DNA from: Catenuloplanes niger
GTDB taxonomy: Bacteria > Actinomycetota > Actinomycetes > Mycobacteriales > Micromonosporaceae
Direction of reading: 5' to 3'
DNA: 64,000 nucleotides
Assembly (NCBI RefSeq): GCF_031458255.1
Contig: NZ_JAVDYC010000001.1
Span: 2,365,001 to 2,429,000 of the forward strand
Every line of letters begins with the position of its first letter. Position 1 is the first letter of the stretch. Shown one piece after another: positions 1 through 10,299 of the stretch. The notes below the pieces were generated by a model. The model ran no database searches. It had not been told where the DNA came from and was given only the letters and a program-made list of their open reading frames with translations. A program made the translations under genes and the position numbers.

Positions 1-446
1 CTGGACGCGACCACGCCGCGCAGCACGTCCCGGGCCGCCTCGGCCAGCGAGACGCCGTCGTCGTGCTCCGCGGCCGCGTGCCGGGGCCCGGCCCCGAGCG
101 GGGACTCGCCGCCGGCCGCCTGGACCGCGCGGGCGCAGTAGAAGCCGCCGGAGCGGTAGTGCAGCAGTGCCGGGTCGGTGTGCCGGACCGCGGCCGCGAC
201 CGCCGCGTTGCCCTCGTGGCCGGACGAGCCGATCGTGTGAAACCCCTCGCCGAAGCTGCGCAGCCAGCGCGAGGCCAGGTCGAGGTGACGGCTGGTGAGC
301 TGGGCGTCGAAGAGTTCGAGGGCCCGGGCGCCGGTCAACCCGCTGCCGTCCCGGACGGGGTCGGCGGACGTCCGCCGCTCGTCCGGCTTGGTCAGCGCGC
401 CGACCGCCTCCCGGAACCGCTCGTCGAGATCTTGAGGGGTGGTCAC
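1..446 (-). CDS. Thiamine-diphosphate-dependent 2-oxoacid dehydrogenase E1-like protein (N-terminal part, cut by window edge)
   Basis: Only the first 148 codons are present; the gene runs off the left edge. It starts at GTG 446-444 and reads [16 protein letters not shown], then [17 protein letters not shown] and [14 protein letters not shown]. The H-x-IGSSGHEG and HYRSG-FYC motifs are the N-terminal substrate and cofactor region of E1-alpha-type dehydrogenases, the branched-chain 2-oxoacid or acetoin type, often made in actinomycetes as a long single-chain E1. It probably decarboxylates a 2-oxoacid onto a lipoyl carrier. The exact substrate cannot be read from this fragment. It sits 60 bp downstream of the MuiA-like gene on the same strand and may be its last operon partner. 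Confidence 0.7.
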   Translation of the reverse strand, partial: MTTPQDLDERFREAVGALTKPDERRTSADPVRDGSGLTGARALELFDAQLTSRHLDLASRWLRSFGEGFHTIGSSGHEGNAAVAAAVRHTDPALLHYRSGGFYCARAVQAAGGESPLGAGPRHAAAEHDDGVSLAEAARDVLRGVVAS

Positions 447-506
447 CCCGAAAGCATTACCGACCCGTGCCGTCGGGGGCCACTCGAACGGTCTGATGGA
501 GACGGT

Positions 507-2099
507 TCACTCACGCCACCCGTCCAGCTCGACGCCCTTGCCGATCTCGGCCCGGAATCCGAACACGACGGTCCGCGTCTCGCCGGCCGGGACCTGCAGT
601 CGCCAGGTCAGCTCGCCCATCTCGGTGCGCTCGGCCGGTGCCGGGTCGAACCGGGTCTCGCGCACCGCGATCGCCTCGTCCCGGGACACCGGCAGCTGGT
701 CCAGCACCGTGACCTGCGCCGCGCGGGGAGTGTGGTTGCCGATCGTGATCGTGTACTCCGCCTCGCGGCGGCGGGTGGCGGACAGGGCGGCCTTGGTCGC
801 GGTGCGGCGGGTCTGCTCGCGCTCCACCCGCACCCGGTCGTCCACGCCGAGCGCCAGTTCCAGTTCCTCGCCCGGGGCCCAGGGCTTCAGCCGGGTACGC
901 CCGACGAAGTCGCCGCCGTGGAACACCGCGGCCGGGCCGGGCAGCAGCGTGTGCTCGCTGGCGTTGGTCACGGTGGCCCGCAGGTAGGCACCGGGGTCCC
1001 GGACCGGCGCGGTCACGTGGTCGAGGCGGGCGGGCAGCTCCAGCGACGCGACCACGGCCCGGTGCGAGGTCCCGTCCGCCGGCACCGCGACCGGCCGGGC
1101 CGGGCGGTAGGTGGCCGCGGCCGGGCCCTGCTCCACGGTGGCGACCGCCTCCACGACCTTGGCCCGCGCCATCGCCGGCGCCGCACCGGCCGCCATCGGG
1201 GGTCCCGTGACGTCGTAGGACGCCCCGTAGACGGGCATCGGCGCGGGCGGCATCGGCGGCGCCGGGCGCCACCGGTCCAGGAACCAGGGGTCCAGGTCGG
1301 GCACCGCCACCAGGCTGGCCGGGCGCGCGGTGGAGAGCCGCAGGTCGGTCTCCGGCCAGTCCTCGCCGGTGTGCTGCGACACCAGCCCGAACCAGGTCAG
1401 CGTGAGCGTGTCGCCGTCCGCGTCGAGCCGCACGTCGTAGCTGGACTCCCAGGACGCGCCGTGCGTGACGTAGGACAGCTCCAGCTCGACCGCGCCGGTG
1501 TGCGCCATCTCCAGCGCGACCATCGCGACCAGCCGGTCCGGCGCCGTCTTCTGGTGGAGCACGTCCAGCTCGCGGTGCACCGCGGCCAGTTCCTCCTCGA
1601 GCCGCTCCCGCCGTTGCGCGGCCGCGCGCTGCCGGGCCTTGCCGGCCCCGAGCTGCTCGGCCAGCGAGTCGCCGAAGCCCGCGATCGCGGCGGGCGCGGC
1701 CGTGCCCTCGGCCAGCGCCTTCGCGTAGCTGGTGCCGGCGCGGCGGCCCAGCTCGTGCAGGAACTCCGCGCGCTCCTGCTCGATCGCGTCGTCGTCGTCC
1801 AGCTCGCGCCGCGCGTCCTCGAGCGCGCGCCGCCGCTCCTCCAGCGTCACCACCTCGGGGTCCGCGCTGCGGGCCGCGTAGAACGTGGTCACGTCCACGC
1901 CGAGCACGGTGGCCGCGCCCCGACCGCCGACCCGGACCGAGCTCGCGTCGACGGACGCCGGCAGCGGGCCGAGCGGCACGGTGTGATCGCCGGCGGGCAG
2001 CCGCACGGTGGCCTGCCGGGTGACGCGGGCGCGGTCCGGGTAGACGATCACGCCGGTGATCGTCGAGTCGGCCGGTGCGGCGGGGGTGACGTCGCTCAT
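507..2099 (-). CDS. MuiA-family protein (DUF4140/DUF4139)
   Basis: A 530-residue protein of the mucoidy-inhibitor A family. The N-terminal DUF4140 part (about residues 10-110) opens with [15 protein letters not shown], the usual edge-strand motif of the family. Residues 90-200 form a charged, Ala/Glu/Arg-rich coiled coil. The C-terminal DUF4139 beta domain contains [11 protein letters not shown] and ends with [10 protein letters not shown]. No signal peptide or membrane segment is visible, so it is probably cytoplasmic. The molecular function of the family is not established; the name comes from a mucoidy phenotype in E. coli. The start is ATG 2099, only 9 bp after the yjbQ stop, so the two are probably co-transcribed. 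Confidence 0.85.
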   Translation of the reverse strand: MSDVTPAAPADSTITGVIVYPDRARVTRQATVRLPAGDHTVPLGPLPASVDASSVRVGGRGAATVLGVDVTTFYAARSADPEVVTLEERRRALEDARRELDDDDAIEQERAEFLHELGRRAGTSYAKALAEGTAAPAAIAGFGDSLAEQLGAGKARQRAAAQRRERLEEELAAVHRELDVLHQKTAPDRLVAMVALEMAHTGAVELELSYVTHGASWESSYDVRLDADGDTLTLTWFGLVSQHTGEDWPETDLRLSTARPASLVAVPDLDPWFLDRWRPAPPMPPAPMPVYGASYDVTGPPMAAGAAPAMARAKVVEAVATVEQGPAAATYRPARPVAVPADGTSHRAVVASLELPARLDHVTAPVRDPGAYLRATVTNASEHTLLPGPAAVFHGGDFVGRTRLKPWAPGEELELALGVDDRVRVEREQTRRTATKAALSATRRREAEYTITIGNHTPRAAQVTVLDQLPVSRDEAIAVRETRFDPAPAERTEMGELTWRLQVPAGETRTVVFGFRAEIGKGVELDGWRE

Positions 2100-2108
2100 G
2101 CCGAAAAT

Positions 2109-2513
2109 CTAGCCGGGCAGGAACGAGAAGCGGACCTGGCGCTCGGGGTTGTCGCCGTTCGGGTCGACCAGGCAGATCGACTGCCAGGTGCCGAGCGCGA
2201 TCCGGCCGTCGAGCACCGGCAGCGTGGCGTGCGGCGGCACGAACGCGGGCATCACGTGGTCCCGACCGTGGCCGGGCGAGCCGTGCCGGTGCCGCCAGCG
2301 GTCGTCCGTGGGCAGCAGGTCGTCCAGCGCGGTCAGCAGGTCGTCGTCCGAGCCGGCGCCGGTCTCCAGGATCGCCACCCCGGCCGTGGCGTGCGGGACG
2401 AAGACGTTGAGCAGACCGTCACCCTGATCTGCGACGAAACGGGCGGCTTGGTCCGTGATGTCCGCGACGGCGGGGCGGCCCCCGGTGCGGACGGTGATCA
2501 CCTCGGTGCGCAT
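2109..2513 (-). CDS. YjbQ/UPF0047 family protein (secondary thiamine-phosphate synthase-like)
   Basis: A compact 134-residue YjbQ-family protein, the usual length for the family. It carries the conserved [10 protein letters not shown] segment near residue 41 and the late [14 protein letters not shown] and [11 protein letters not shown] segments. These match the conserved H-T/A-T-A-G and G-x-x-H-x-x-x-x-x-P motifs. Members complement a thiamine-phosphate synthase defect in E. coli, but the physiological reaction is unclear, so the thiamine link is family knowledge rather than demonstrated here. The neighbouring genes are a thiamine-diphosphate enzyme fragment and aceE, another thiamine-diphosphate enzyme, which is suggestive but not proof. 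The gene is divergent from aceE across about 175 bp. Confidence 0.85.
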   Translation of the reverse strand: MRTEVITVRTGGRPAVADITDQAARFVADQGDGLLNVFVPHATAGVAILETGAGSDDDLLTALDDLLPTDDRWRHRHGSPGHGRDHVMPAFVPPHATLPVLDGRIALGTWQSICLVDPNGDNPERQVRFSFLPG

Positions 2514-2690
2514 GACGCGCAGTCTCCCACCCCGGACATCTGCCTCGTTAAGCGGAAGTTACCGTGCGGTATCTGTGTCAAGCATCGCGTCTGACGGTGG
2601 TAAGCGTGACGCCCCCCGTCATACGAGGCAGGATGACCGGAGAGACTTATCCCACAGATAGACCGATTCCATCTACCCTGAGGAATGCCC

Positions 2691-5435
2691 GTGGCCACGG
2701 AACGCAAGCGCCCGGTCATCAGCGATGGCCTACCAAGCCAGCTTCCGGACATTGACCCCGAAGAGACGAGCGAGTGGGTCGAGTCGCTTGATGGAGTGAT
2801 CGACGAGGGCGGCGCCAAGCGTGCGCGCTACGTCATGCTTCGACTGCTGGAGCGGGCGCGGGAGCGTCAGGTCGGTGTGCCGCCGCTGACGTCGACCGAC
2901 TACATCAACACCATCCCGCCGGAGCAGGAGCCCTGGTTCCCCGGCGACGAGATGATCGAGCGCCGGATCCGCGCCTACATCCGGTGGAACGCCGCGATGA
3001 CGGTGCACCGCGCGCAGCGCCCGGAGATCGGCGTCGGTGGCCACATCTCGACGTACGCGTCGTCCGCCAGCCTCTACGAGGTCGGTTTCAACCACTTCTT
3101 CCGCGGCAAGGACCACCCGGGCGGCGGCGACCAGATCTACTTCCAGGGCCACGCGTCGCCGGGCATGTACGCGCGCGCCTACCTGGAGGGGCGCCTCTCC
3201 GAGGACACCCTGGACGGGTTCCGCCAGGAGCTCTCGCACCGGGGCGGCGGCCTGCCGTCGTACCCGCACCCGCGCCTGATGCCGGACTTCTGGGAGTTCC
3301 CGACCGTGTCCATGGGCCTCGGCCCGATGAACGCGATCTACCAGGCCCGGTTCAACCGCTACCTGCAGCACCGCGGCATCAAGGACACGTCCGACCAGCA
3401 CGTCTGGGCGTTCCTCGGCGACGGCGAGATGGACGAGGTCGAGTCGCTCGGCGCGATCGGCCTGGCCGCCCGCGAGGAGCTGGACAACCTCACCTTCGTG
3501 GTCAACTGCAACCTGCAGCGCCTGGACGGGCCGGTGCGCGGCAACGGCAAGGTCATCCAGGAGCTGGAGTCGTTCTTCCGCGGCGCCGGGTGGAACGTCA
3601 TCAAGGTCGTCTGGGGCCGGGAGTGGGACCCGCTGCTCGCCGCGGACACCGACGGCGCGCTGGTGAACCTGATGAACACCACGCCGGACGGTGACTACCA
3701 GACGTACAAGGCCGAGTCGGGTCTGTACGTCCGCGAGCACTTCTTCGGGCGCGACCCGCGTACCCGCAAGATGGTCGAGGGTCTGTCGGACGACGAGATC
3801 TGGGGCCTGAAGCGCGGCGGTCACGACTACCGCAAGCTCTACGCGGCCTACAAGGCGGCGACCGAGCACACCGGCCAGCCGACCGTGATCCTGGCGAAGA
3901 CGATCAAGGGCTGGACGCTCGGGTCGCACTTCGAGGCGCGCAACGCGACGCACCAGATGAAGAAGCTGACGCTGGACGACCTGAAGACGTTCCGCGACCG
4001 CCTCTACCTGGACATCTCGGACAAGCAGCTCGAGGAGAACCCGTACCTCCCGCCGTACTACAAGCCGGCCGAGGACTCCGAGGAGATGCAGTACCTCCAG
4101 GAGCGGCGCAAGGCGCTCGGTGGTTACCTGCCGTCCCGGCGGACCGTGGCGAAGAAGCTGGCGATCCCGCCGACCGAGACGTTCGGCGACATCAAGCGCG
4201 GCTCGGGCAAGCAGAAGGTCGCCACCACGATGGCCTTCGTCCGGCTCCTCAAGGACCTGATGAAGGACAAGGAGTTCGGCAAGCGCTGGGTGCCGATCAT
4301 CCCGGACGAGGCGCGCACGTTCGGCCTGGACTCGCTCTTCCCGACGAAGAAGATCTACTCGCCGCACGGCCAGAACTACACGTCGGTGGACCGGGAGCTG
4401 TTCCTGTCGTACAAGGAGGCGACGACCGGCCAGATCCTGCACGAGGGCATCAACGAGGCCGGCTCGGTCGCGTCCTTCACGGCCGCGGGCTCGGCGTACG
4501 CCACGCACGACGAGCCGATGATCCCGCTCTACATCTTCTACTCGATGTTCGGGTTCCAGCGCACCGGCGACGGCTTCTGGGCCGCGGCGGACCAGATGAC
4601 GCGCGGCTTCGTGATCGGCGCCACCGCGGGCCGCACCACGCTCAACGGTGAGGGCCTGCAGCACGAGGACGGTCACTCGCTGCTGCTCGCGGCCACGAAC
4701 CCGGCGGTCGTCGCGTACGACCCGGCGTTCGGGTTCGAGATCGCGCACATCGTCGAGAACGGCCTGCACCGGATGTACGGCGAGAAGCAGGAGAACATCT
4801 TCTACTACCTCACCGTCTACAACGAGCCGATCCTCCAGCCGGCCCAGCCGGACAACCTGGACGTGGAGGGCCTGCTCAAGGGCATCTACCGCTACTCCCC
4901 CGCCCCGGCGGTGGACGGCGACGCCCCGAAGGCGGCGATCCTGGCCTCCGGCACCGGCATGGGCTGGGCGCTCAAGGCGCAGCAGCAGCTGGCGCAGGAC
5001 TGGGGCGTGGCCGCGGAGGTGTGGTCGGTGACGTCCTGGACCGAGCTGCGCCGCGACGCGGTCGAGGTCGAGGAGCACAACCTGATGCACCCCGGCGACG
5101 CGCCGCGCAAGCCGTACGTCCAGGAGAAGCTGTCCGGCGTCGGCGGCCCGGTCGTCGCGGTCAGCGACTTCATGCGCGCGGTGCCGGACCTGATCTCGCG
5201 CTGGATCCCGGGGTCGTACACGTCGCTGGGCACGGACGGCTTCGGCATGTCGGACACCCGGCACGCACTGCGCCGCCACTTCCACGTGGACGCGGAGTCG
5301 ATCACGGTGGCCACGCTGCGCCAGCTCGCGCTGGACGGCAAGGTACCGGCCGCGGTGCCGGTGGACGCGGCCCGCAAGTACGCGATCGACGACGTGCACG
5401 CGGCGCCGGTCGGTGAGACCGGCGGCGATTCCTGA
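2691..5435 (+). CDS. aceE: Pyruvate dehydrogenase E1 component, homodimeric type
   Basis: AceE decarboxylates pyruvate with thiamine diphosphate and reductively acetylates the lipoyl domain of E2, feeding acetyl-CoA synthesis. The 914-residue length fits the homodimeric AceE family. Visible landmarks are the substrate-loop region [13 protein letters not shown], the thiamine-diphosphate/Mg motif FLGDGEMDE, and the C-terminal transketolase-like part with [14 protein letters not shown] and GLQHEDGHS. An ATG lies at 2685, but GAGGA at 2680-2684 is correctly spaced only for GTG 2691, giving the N-terminus [13 protein letters not shown], so I place the start there. A short dyad, TACCG-TG-CGGTA (2560-2571), lies in the shared upstream region. 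The E2 and E3 genes are not in the window, which is normal in actinomycetes. A strong terminator follows. Confidence 0.97.
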   Translation: MATERKRPVISDGLPSQLPDIDPEETSEWVESLDGVIDEGGAKRARYVMLRLLERARERQVGVPPLTSTDYINTIPPEQEPWFPGDEMIERRIRAYIRWNAAMTVHRAQRPEIGVGGHISTYASSASLYEVGFNHFFRGKDHPGGGDQIYFQGHASPGMYARAYLEGRLSEDTLDGFRQELSHRGGGLPSYPHPRLMPDFWEFPTVSMGLGPMNAIYQARFNRYLQHRGIKDTSDQHVWAFLGDGEMDEVESLGAIGLAAREELDNLTFVVNCNLQRLDGPVRGNGKVIQELESFFRGAGWNVIKVVWGREWDPLLAADTDGALVNLMNTTPDGDYQTYKAESGLYVREHFFGRDPRTRKMVEGLSDDEIWGLKRGGHDYRKLYAAYKAATEHTGQPTVILAKTIKGWTLGSHFEARNATHQMKKLTLDDLKTFRDRLYLDISDKQLEENPYLPPYYKPAEDSEEMQYLQERRKALGGYLPSRRTVAKKLAIPPTETFGDIKRGSGKQKVATTMAFVRLLKDLMKDKEFGKRWVPIIPDEARTFGLDSLFPTKKIYSPHGQNYTSVDRELFLSYKEATTGQILHEGINEAGSVASFTAAGSAYATHDEPMIPLYIFYSMFGFQRTGDGFWAAADQMTRGFVIGATAGRTTLNGEGLQHEDGHSLLLAATNPAVVAYDPAFGFEIAHIVENGLHRMYGEKQENIFYYLTVYNEPILQPAQPDNLDVEGLLKGIYRYSPAPAVDGDAPKAAILASGTGMGWALKAQQQLAQDWGVAAEVWSVTSWTELRRDAVEVEEHNLMHPGDAPRKPYVQEKLSGVGGPVVAVSDFMRAVPDLISRWIPGSYTSLGTDGFGMSDTRHALRRHFHVDAESITVATLRQLALDGKVPAAVPVDAARKYAIDDVHAAPVGETGGDS

Positions 5436-5452
5436 CGCACGGCCGTAGAACA

Positions 5453-5489
5453 CCCCGCCGCCCGGTTCCGTCCGGGCGGCGGGGTTTTT
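5453..5489 (+). terminator. Rho-independent terminator after aceE
   Basis: A perfect 13-bp G/C stem (5453-5465 pairing with 5472-5484) with a 6-base loop is followed by TTTTT at 5485-5489. It lies 18 bp after the aceE stop and separates aceE from the chemoreceptor gene. Confidence 0.93.
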
Positions 5490-5541
5490 CATCTACAGCA
5501 TTCCGCTCATAATCGGACAAGATCCGCCGATCTGGTCGGTC

Positions 5542-7686
5542 ATGCGCGTGGGATGGTTGCAGAACGGGTTCCAGCTCCGGCACAAGCTGCTGCTGCTCGG
5601 CGTGGGCGGGGTGGTCGTCACCGCCTCGATCCTGGTCGGCGTCGGCGCGTACGAGTCGGCCTCGTTCCAGGAGACCACCGAGGAGAGCGTCAACACGCTC
5701 ACCGACGAGAACCTCACCGCCGTCAGCGCCGGCATCACGCAGCTGGTGAAGGCCTCCGGCGACACCGTGCAGAACCAGGTCAACCGGGACATGGCCACCG
5801 CGAACACGGTCCTGGCCAACGCGGGCGGCATGACGCTGGACGGCGGCCAGACCGCGTCCTGGGAGGCCACCAACCAGGTCACCCAGGCGAAGACCACGGT
5901 GTCGCTGCCGCGCGCCGAGGTCGCCGGCCAGTGGCTCGGCCAGAACCGCAACCTCGCGACCCCCACGCCGCTGGTCGACGACATCACGCAGCTGATCGGC
6001 GGGTACGTCACCGTCTTCCAGCGCATGAACGAGGCCGGTGACCTGCTGCGCGTCGCCACGAACGTGAAGGCGGCGAACGGCAACCGCGCGATCGGCACGT
6101 ACATCCCGGCGAAGAACGCGGACGGCACGGACAACGCGGTCGCCGCCGCGATCAAGTCGGGCAAGTCCTACCGCGGCGTGGCGCAGGTGGTCGGCACCTG
6201 GTTCATCACCGCGTACGACCCGGTCAAGGACGCCGACGGCCGGGTGATCGGCTCGCTGTTCTACGGCGTGCCGCAGGCCGAGGCGATCCAGGAGCTGACC
6301 AGCACGATCGCGGAGACCCAGGTCGGCCGCAACGGCTGGGTGTCGGTGCTCAGCGCCGGTGCCGCCGACCGCGGCCGGGTGATCGCGTCCAACATTCCCG
6401 AGGCCGTCGACCAGACGCTGCTGGACGCCACGGACGCGGACGGCACCGCGTACGTCGACGAGATCATCACCCACGGCGTGGAACTGGGCGCGGGCGAGAA
6501 CGCGACCGCGACGTACCAGCTGGCCGGCACGAGCGACGACGCGGTCGCGGACACCCGGACCGTGGTCACCTACTACGAGCCGTACAAGTGGGCGATCGCG
6601 GTCGGCGGTTACCTGCCGGACTACTCGGCCGCGATGACCAAGGTCGACGAGGGCCGCAGCGAGATGCTCACCGCCTTCATCATGGTCGGCCTGATCCTGG
6701 CGATCGGCGGCGGCGTGCTCGCCTACGTGCAGGCCCGCCGGATCTCCCGCCGGGTCGGCGACCTGACCGGCGCGCTGGCCGGGCTGGCCGAGCGCGACCT
6801 GACCGTCCGGGTGGCGCCCTCCGGCGGCGACGAGATCGCCAACATGGGGCACGCGCTGAACACCGCGGTCACCGGCCTGCGCGAGCTGATGAGCGAGGTC
6901 ACCGACGCGTCCCACCAGGTCGCGCAGGCCGCGAGCCGGGTCGCGGACGTCGGTGGCGAACTGGCCTCCGCGTCCTCCACCGCGGCGGCCGAGGCGGGCG
7001 TGGCCGGCGAGACCGCGGCGGACGTCTCCCGCGCGGTCTCCACGGTCGCGGCCGGCGCGGAGGAGATGGGCGCGTCGATCAGCGAGATCTCCAGCAACGC
7101 GCAGGAGGCCGCGTCGGCCGGCCGGGACGGCGTGGGCCTGACCAAGAAGGCCGCGGACGTGATCGACGAGCTGCGGGTGTCCAGCGAGAAGATCGCGGAC
7201 GTGGTGAAGCTGATCGCCAGCATCGCGGAGCAGACCAACCTGCTGGCGCTGAACGCGACCATCGAGGCGGCCCGGGCGGGCGCGGCCGGCAAGGGCTTCG
7301 CGGTGGTCGCCGGCGAGGTCAAGGAGCTGGCGCAGGAGACCGCGCGGGCCACCGAGGACGTCACCGCGCGGGTGTCCGCGATCGACGCCGACACCTCCAA
7401 GGCGGTCCAGGCGATCGAGGCGATCACCGCGACGATCACCCGGGTCAACGACTTCCAGAACGCGATCGCGGCCGCGGTCGAGGAGCAGGCCGCGACCACG
7501 AACGAGATGGCCCGCAACATCGGCGAGGTGGCACAGGGCAGCGAGCAGATCGCGGCGACCATGAGCCGGGTCAACGACACCGTCGAGACGACCCGGGGCG
7601 CGGTGGGCACGTCGCAGGACGCGGCCAGCGCGCTCAGCGGCACCGCGGGTCACCTGCAGACGCTGGTCAGCCGCTTCCGCCTCTGA
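5542..7686 (+). CDS. Methyl-accepting chemotaxis protein with Cache sensor
   Basis: A 714-residue chemoreceptor. A membrane segment at about residues 15-38 ([19 protein letters not shown]) anchors a periplasmic-type sensor of roughly 330 residues. This matches a Cache_3-Cache_2 domain, with signatures such as [18 protein letters not shown] and [18 protein letters not shown] second membrane segment (about 375-398) leads into a HAMP domain ([19 protein letters not shown]) and a long helical signalling domain. The signalling hairpin tip contains [20 protein letters not shown], the near-invariant CheA/CheW contact region. Ligand specificity cannot be read. No che or flagellar genes are nearby, so its kinase partner must be elsewhere. 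Confidence 0.93.
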   Translation: MRVGWLQNGFQLRHKLLLLGVGGVVVTASILVGVGAYESASFQETTEESVNTLTDENLTAVSAGITQLVKASGDTVQNQVNRDMATANTVLANAGGMTLDGGQTASWEATNQVTQAKTTVSLPRAEVAGQWLGQNRNLATPTPLVDDITQLIGGYVTVFQRMNEAGDLLRVATNVKAANGNRAIGTYIPAKNADGTDNAVAAAIKSGKSYRGVAQVVGTWFITAYDPVKDADGRVIGSLFYGVPQAEAIQELTSTIAETQVGRNGWVSVLSAGAADRGRVIASNIPEAVDQTLLDATDADGTAYVDEIITHGVELGAGENATATYQLAGTSDDAVADTRTVVTYYEPYKWAIAVGGYLPDYSAAMTKVDEGRSEMLTAFIMVGLILAIGGGVLAYVQARRISRRVGDLTGALAGLAERDLTVRVAPSGGDEIANMGHALNTAVTGLRELMSEVTDASHQVAQAASRVADVGGELASASSTAAAEAGVAGETAADVSRAVSTVAAGAEEMGASISEISSNAQEAASAGRDGVGLTKKAADVIDELRVSSEKIADVVKLIASIAEQTNLLALNATIEAARAGAAGKGFAVVAGEVKELAQETARATEDVTARVSAIDADTSKAVQAIEAITATITRVNDFQNAIAAAVEEQAATTNEMARNIGEVAQGSEQIAATMSRVNDTVETTRGAVGTSQDAASALSGTAGHLQTLVSRFRL

Positions 7687-7696
7687 AGGATCAAAA

Positions 7697-8353
7697 TCAG
7701 CGCACGGTACGTCGTACGAGCCCGGACCCCCGCACCGAGGGACCGGGCTCGCGCGGTTCCGGCACGCCCGCGCCCCGATCCGCGTCGCGCGCGGCGAGGT
7801 CGCCGTCCCGGCGCATCCGGGTCGCGAACCCCTCGTCCAGCCGGCGCATCCGGGCGTCGAGGCCCTCGGCCCGCGCGGGGGCCTCCTCGTCGGCGCGACG
7901 CATGCGGCCGGCCGCGAGCACGGCCAGCGAGCGGTCCAGGCGGTTCGCGATCCGGCGCACGCCGAACAGCCGCAGCGCCACGCCGCGCCAGAAGCCGCCC
8001 GGCCGGTGCACCCGGATCAGCCGGACCAGCGTGCCGTCCCCGTCCGGGCGCAGCTCCACGTGCAGTTCCGCGCTGACCCGCGCGATCGGCACCGGCGGTG
8101 GGTCACCGGGCGCGTCCGCGTCCGCGCACTCCCGCCAGGCGATCAGCGAGGGCTCCCGGTAGGCGATGATCCGGGCCCGTACCTCCGCGCCGGTCTCGCC
8201 GGTCATCCGGCGGCGGGCGCCGTGGCCGTCGCCGTCCTGCTCGCACCGGGCCACGCCGGCCAGCCAGCGCGGCAGCGTCTCCGCGCACCGCACCACGTCC
8301 CACACCGCCTCGGCCGGCGCGCCGACGCGGCCGTGCCGTTCCACCACGACCAT
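7697..8353 (-). CDS. SRPBCC (START-like) family protein
   Basis: A protein of 218 residues if started at ATG 8353, which has GGGGAAGG upstream. An in-frame GTG at 8377 would add 8 residues but has no spaced ribosome site. Residues 1-150 look like a polyketide cyclase/dehydrase SRPBCC fold: it opens VVVERHGRVGAPAEAVWDVV, has a WLAGV segment, and closes with LVRLIRVHRPGGFW, then a long C-terminal helix. This fold binds hydrophobic ligands. The last 60 or so residues are an Arg/Asp/Glu-rich tail, probably disordered. The gene converges with the chemoreceptor gene, 10 bp apart. No specific ligand can be assigned. Confidence 0.75.
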   Translation of the reverse strand: MVVVERHGRVGAPAEAVWDVVRCAETLPRWLAGVARCEQDGDGHGARRRMTGETGAEVRARIIAYREPSLIAWRECADADAPGDPPPVPIARVSAELHVELRPDGDGTLVRLIRVHRPGGFWRGVALRLFGVRRIANRLDRSLAVLAAGRMRRADEEAPARAEGLDARMRRLDEGFATRMRRDGDLAARDADRGAGVPEPREPGPSVRGSGLVRRTVR

Positions 8354-8483
8354 CCGGCGCCGCCTTCCCCTGGTCACCTCGCTGGGACAAACGGGAGCTT
8401 AGGCGCATGCCGGTAATTTCCGGTGGGGTTCCGCACGGCGCGCCGAACGACTACAGTCCGAGCAACTTTCACCTTCTGCCGTC

Positions 8484-9803
8484 GTGCGGATCATCCGCCC
8501 GGCGCCCGGCGAGCGGAGGTGGCACCTGACCACCGTCGATCCCACGCCCACGTCGCTGCCGACCGCGCTGGCCGAACCGACCGCCCGCGTGCACCGCACC
8601 TGGATCCTGCTGCTGTTCGGCGCGAACCTCGGTCTCTGGATGGCGTTCTTCACGCCGATCCAGGTGCTGCTGCCGCTGCAGATCGAGCGCATCGCACCGG
8701 CCGGCAAGGAGGCCGCGCTCGCCTGGGTGATGGCGGCCGGCGCGTTCGCCGCGATCATCGCGAACCCGCTGGCCGGCGCGCTCTCCGACCGCACCTGCCT
8801 GCGCGTCGGCGGCCGCGAACTGGGTCGGCGGCACGCGTGGACGTTCGGCGGCACGGTGCTCGCCGCGATCGGCCTGCTGCTGCTGTCCCGGCAGCAGACG
8901 CTGCTCGGCGTCGCGCTCTGCTGGACCGCCGTGCAGATCTTCCTGAACGCCATGCTGGCCTCGCTGACCGCGGCCGTCCCGGACCGGGTGCCGGTCGCGC
9001 AGCGCGCCGCCGTCTCCGGCTGGGTCGGCATCCCGCAGTCGCTCGGCCTGGTGGTGGGCGCGGTGCTGGTCACCGCGCTCTTCACCGGCACGGTCAGCGG
9101 CTACACCGCGGTCGCGGTCGCGCTGCTGGTGCTCGGCCTGCCGTTCGCGCTGCGTACCGCGGACGACCCGCTGCCGCGCCACCACCGCCCGCCGCTGTCC
9201 CCGCGCACGCTCGTGGCCCAGATGTGGATCAGCCCGCGCCGGCACCCGGACTTCGCCTGGGCCTGGGGCACCCGCTTCCTGGTCCAGCTCGGCAACGCGT
9301 TCGGCACGCTCTACCTGCTCTACTTCCTCACCGACGGCGTCCGCCATCCCGACCCGGAGAGCGGACTGCTGATCCTGATCCTGCTCTACACCGCGGGCAT
9401 GATGACCACCGCCGTGATCTCCGGCCGCGTCTCGGACCGGTCCGGCCGGCGCAAGGCGTTCGTCATCTGGTCCGGCGTCGAGATGGCCGTGGCCGCGCTG
9501 ATCCTGGCGATCTGGCCGACGTTCCCCGCCGCGATCGTGGCCGCGGTGCTGCTCGGCGGCGGCTACGGCGTCTACCTGGCCGTCGACGCCGCGCTGATCA
9601 CCGAGGTGCTGCCGGCCGCCGCTAGCCGCGCCAAGGACCTCGGCGTCATCAACATCGCCAACGCCGCGCCCCAGGTGCTCGGCCCGCTGCTGTCCGCGCC
9701 CATCGTCGTCCACCTCGGCGGCTACCCCACGCTCTACGTGCTGACCGCGGTGATCACGCTGGTCGGCAGCGCGCTCGTCCTCAAGATCCGATCGGTTCGC
9801 TGA
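8484..9803 (+). CDS. MFS transporter
   Basis: A major facilitator superfamily permease of 439 residues (425 if CTG 8526 is the start). About 12 hydrophobic segments are visible. The loop between TM2 and TM3 has the A-like motif NPLAGALSDRTCLRVGGRE, and the matching site in the second half is GRVSDRSGRRKAF. The annotated GTG at 8484 has no ribosome site, whereas GGAGGT at 8515-8520 sits 5 bases before CTG 8526, so a rare CTG start is plausible. The substrate is unknown; related actinomycete permeases are usually annotated only as MFS. It may be co-transcribed with the DUF3592 gene 17 bp downstream. Confidence 0.85.
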   Translation: MRIIRPAPGERRWHLTTVDPTPTSLPTALAEPTARVHRTWILLLFGANLGLWMAFFTPIQVLLPLQIERIAPAGKEAALAWVMAAGAFAAIIANPLAGALSDRTCLRVGGRELGRRHAWTFGGTVLAAIGLLLLSRQQTLLGVALCWTAVQIFLNAMLASLTAAVPDRVPVAQRAAVSGWVGIPQSLGLVVGAVLVTALFTGTVSGYTAVAVALLVLGLPFALRTADDPLPRHHRPPLSPRTLVAQMWISPRRHPDFAWAWGTRFLVQLGNAFGTLYLLYFLTDGVRHPDPESGLLILILLYTAGMMTTAVISGRVSDRSGRRKAFVIWSGVEMAVAALILAIWPTFPAAIVAAVLLGGGYGVYLAVDAALITEVLPAAASRAKDLGVINIANAAPQVLGPLLSAPIVVHLGGYPTLYVLTAVITLVGSALVLKIRSVR

Positions 9804-9820
9804 TCACCTACCCTGGACCG

Positions 9821-10249
9821 GTGCCGATCCCGCTCGTCGTCCTGATCCCGCTGCTCGCGGTCGCGGTGGCGGTCGCCACGACCGCGGTGGTCCGCTACCG
9901 CGCCGCCACCGTGCTGCTGCGCACCGGCCGGCGCGTGCCCGGCGAGATCATCGACACGCAGCGGGTGTCCCAGGGCACCGGCCCGGACGTGTTCTCCCCG
10001 GTCGTCCGGTTCCGCACGGTCGACGACCACGAGGTGATCGCCCGGCCCGGCCGCTGGCAGACCGCGACCGGCGTGACGGGCAGCCGGGTCACGGTCGTCT
10101 ACGACGAGTCCCGGCCGACCCGCATCGCGGTGGACGGCGCCGGCTTCGCGGCCACCGACACCCGCGCGCTCATCCAGCTGGCCGTCCGGCTGGTCACCGC
10201 CGCCGTGATCGCGGTCGTCGCGGTGGTGGTCTTCACCGCCGTCCGGTGA
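9821..10249 (+). CDS. DUF3592 domain membrane protein
   Basis: A 142-residue membrane protein starting at GTG 9821. It has an N-terminal membrane helix (residues 3-25), a soluble beta-rich middle domain containing GEIIDTQRVS, FSPVVRF and GSRVTVVYDESRPTR, and a C-terminal membrane helix (about 118-140). The pattern of Val-rich strands ending in V-x-Y-x-P/R is that of DUF3592. The function of the family is unknown. It follows the MFS gene closely on the same strand. Confidence 0.75.
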   Translation: MPIPLVVLIPLLAVAVAVATTAVVRYRAATVLLRTGRRVPGEIIDTQRVSQGTGPDVFSPVVRFRTVDDHEVIARPGRWQTATGVTGSRVTVVYDESRPTRIAVDGAGFAATDTRALIQLAVRLVTAAVIAVVAVVVFTAVR

Positions 10250-10299
10250 GTGCGCGGGCCGCATCGGAAACCGGTGGAGCGCGCGGCTAGGCTGAGCGG

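Noticed and set aside
63-2594. 843-residue plus-strand frame opposite the E1, MuiA and YjbQ genes
   Set aside because: It crosses three minus-strand genes. No family is visible and the opposite frames are clearly real.
2730-5492. 920-residue minus-strand frame opposite aceE
   Set aside because: It lies wholly antisense to a clear aceE gene. It is Arg/Val/Leu-rich with no domain, and is explained by high GC.
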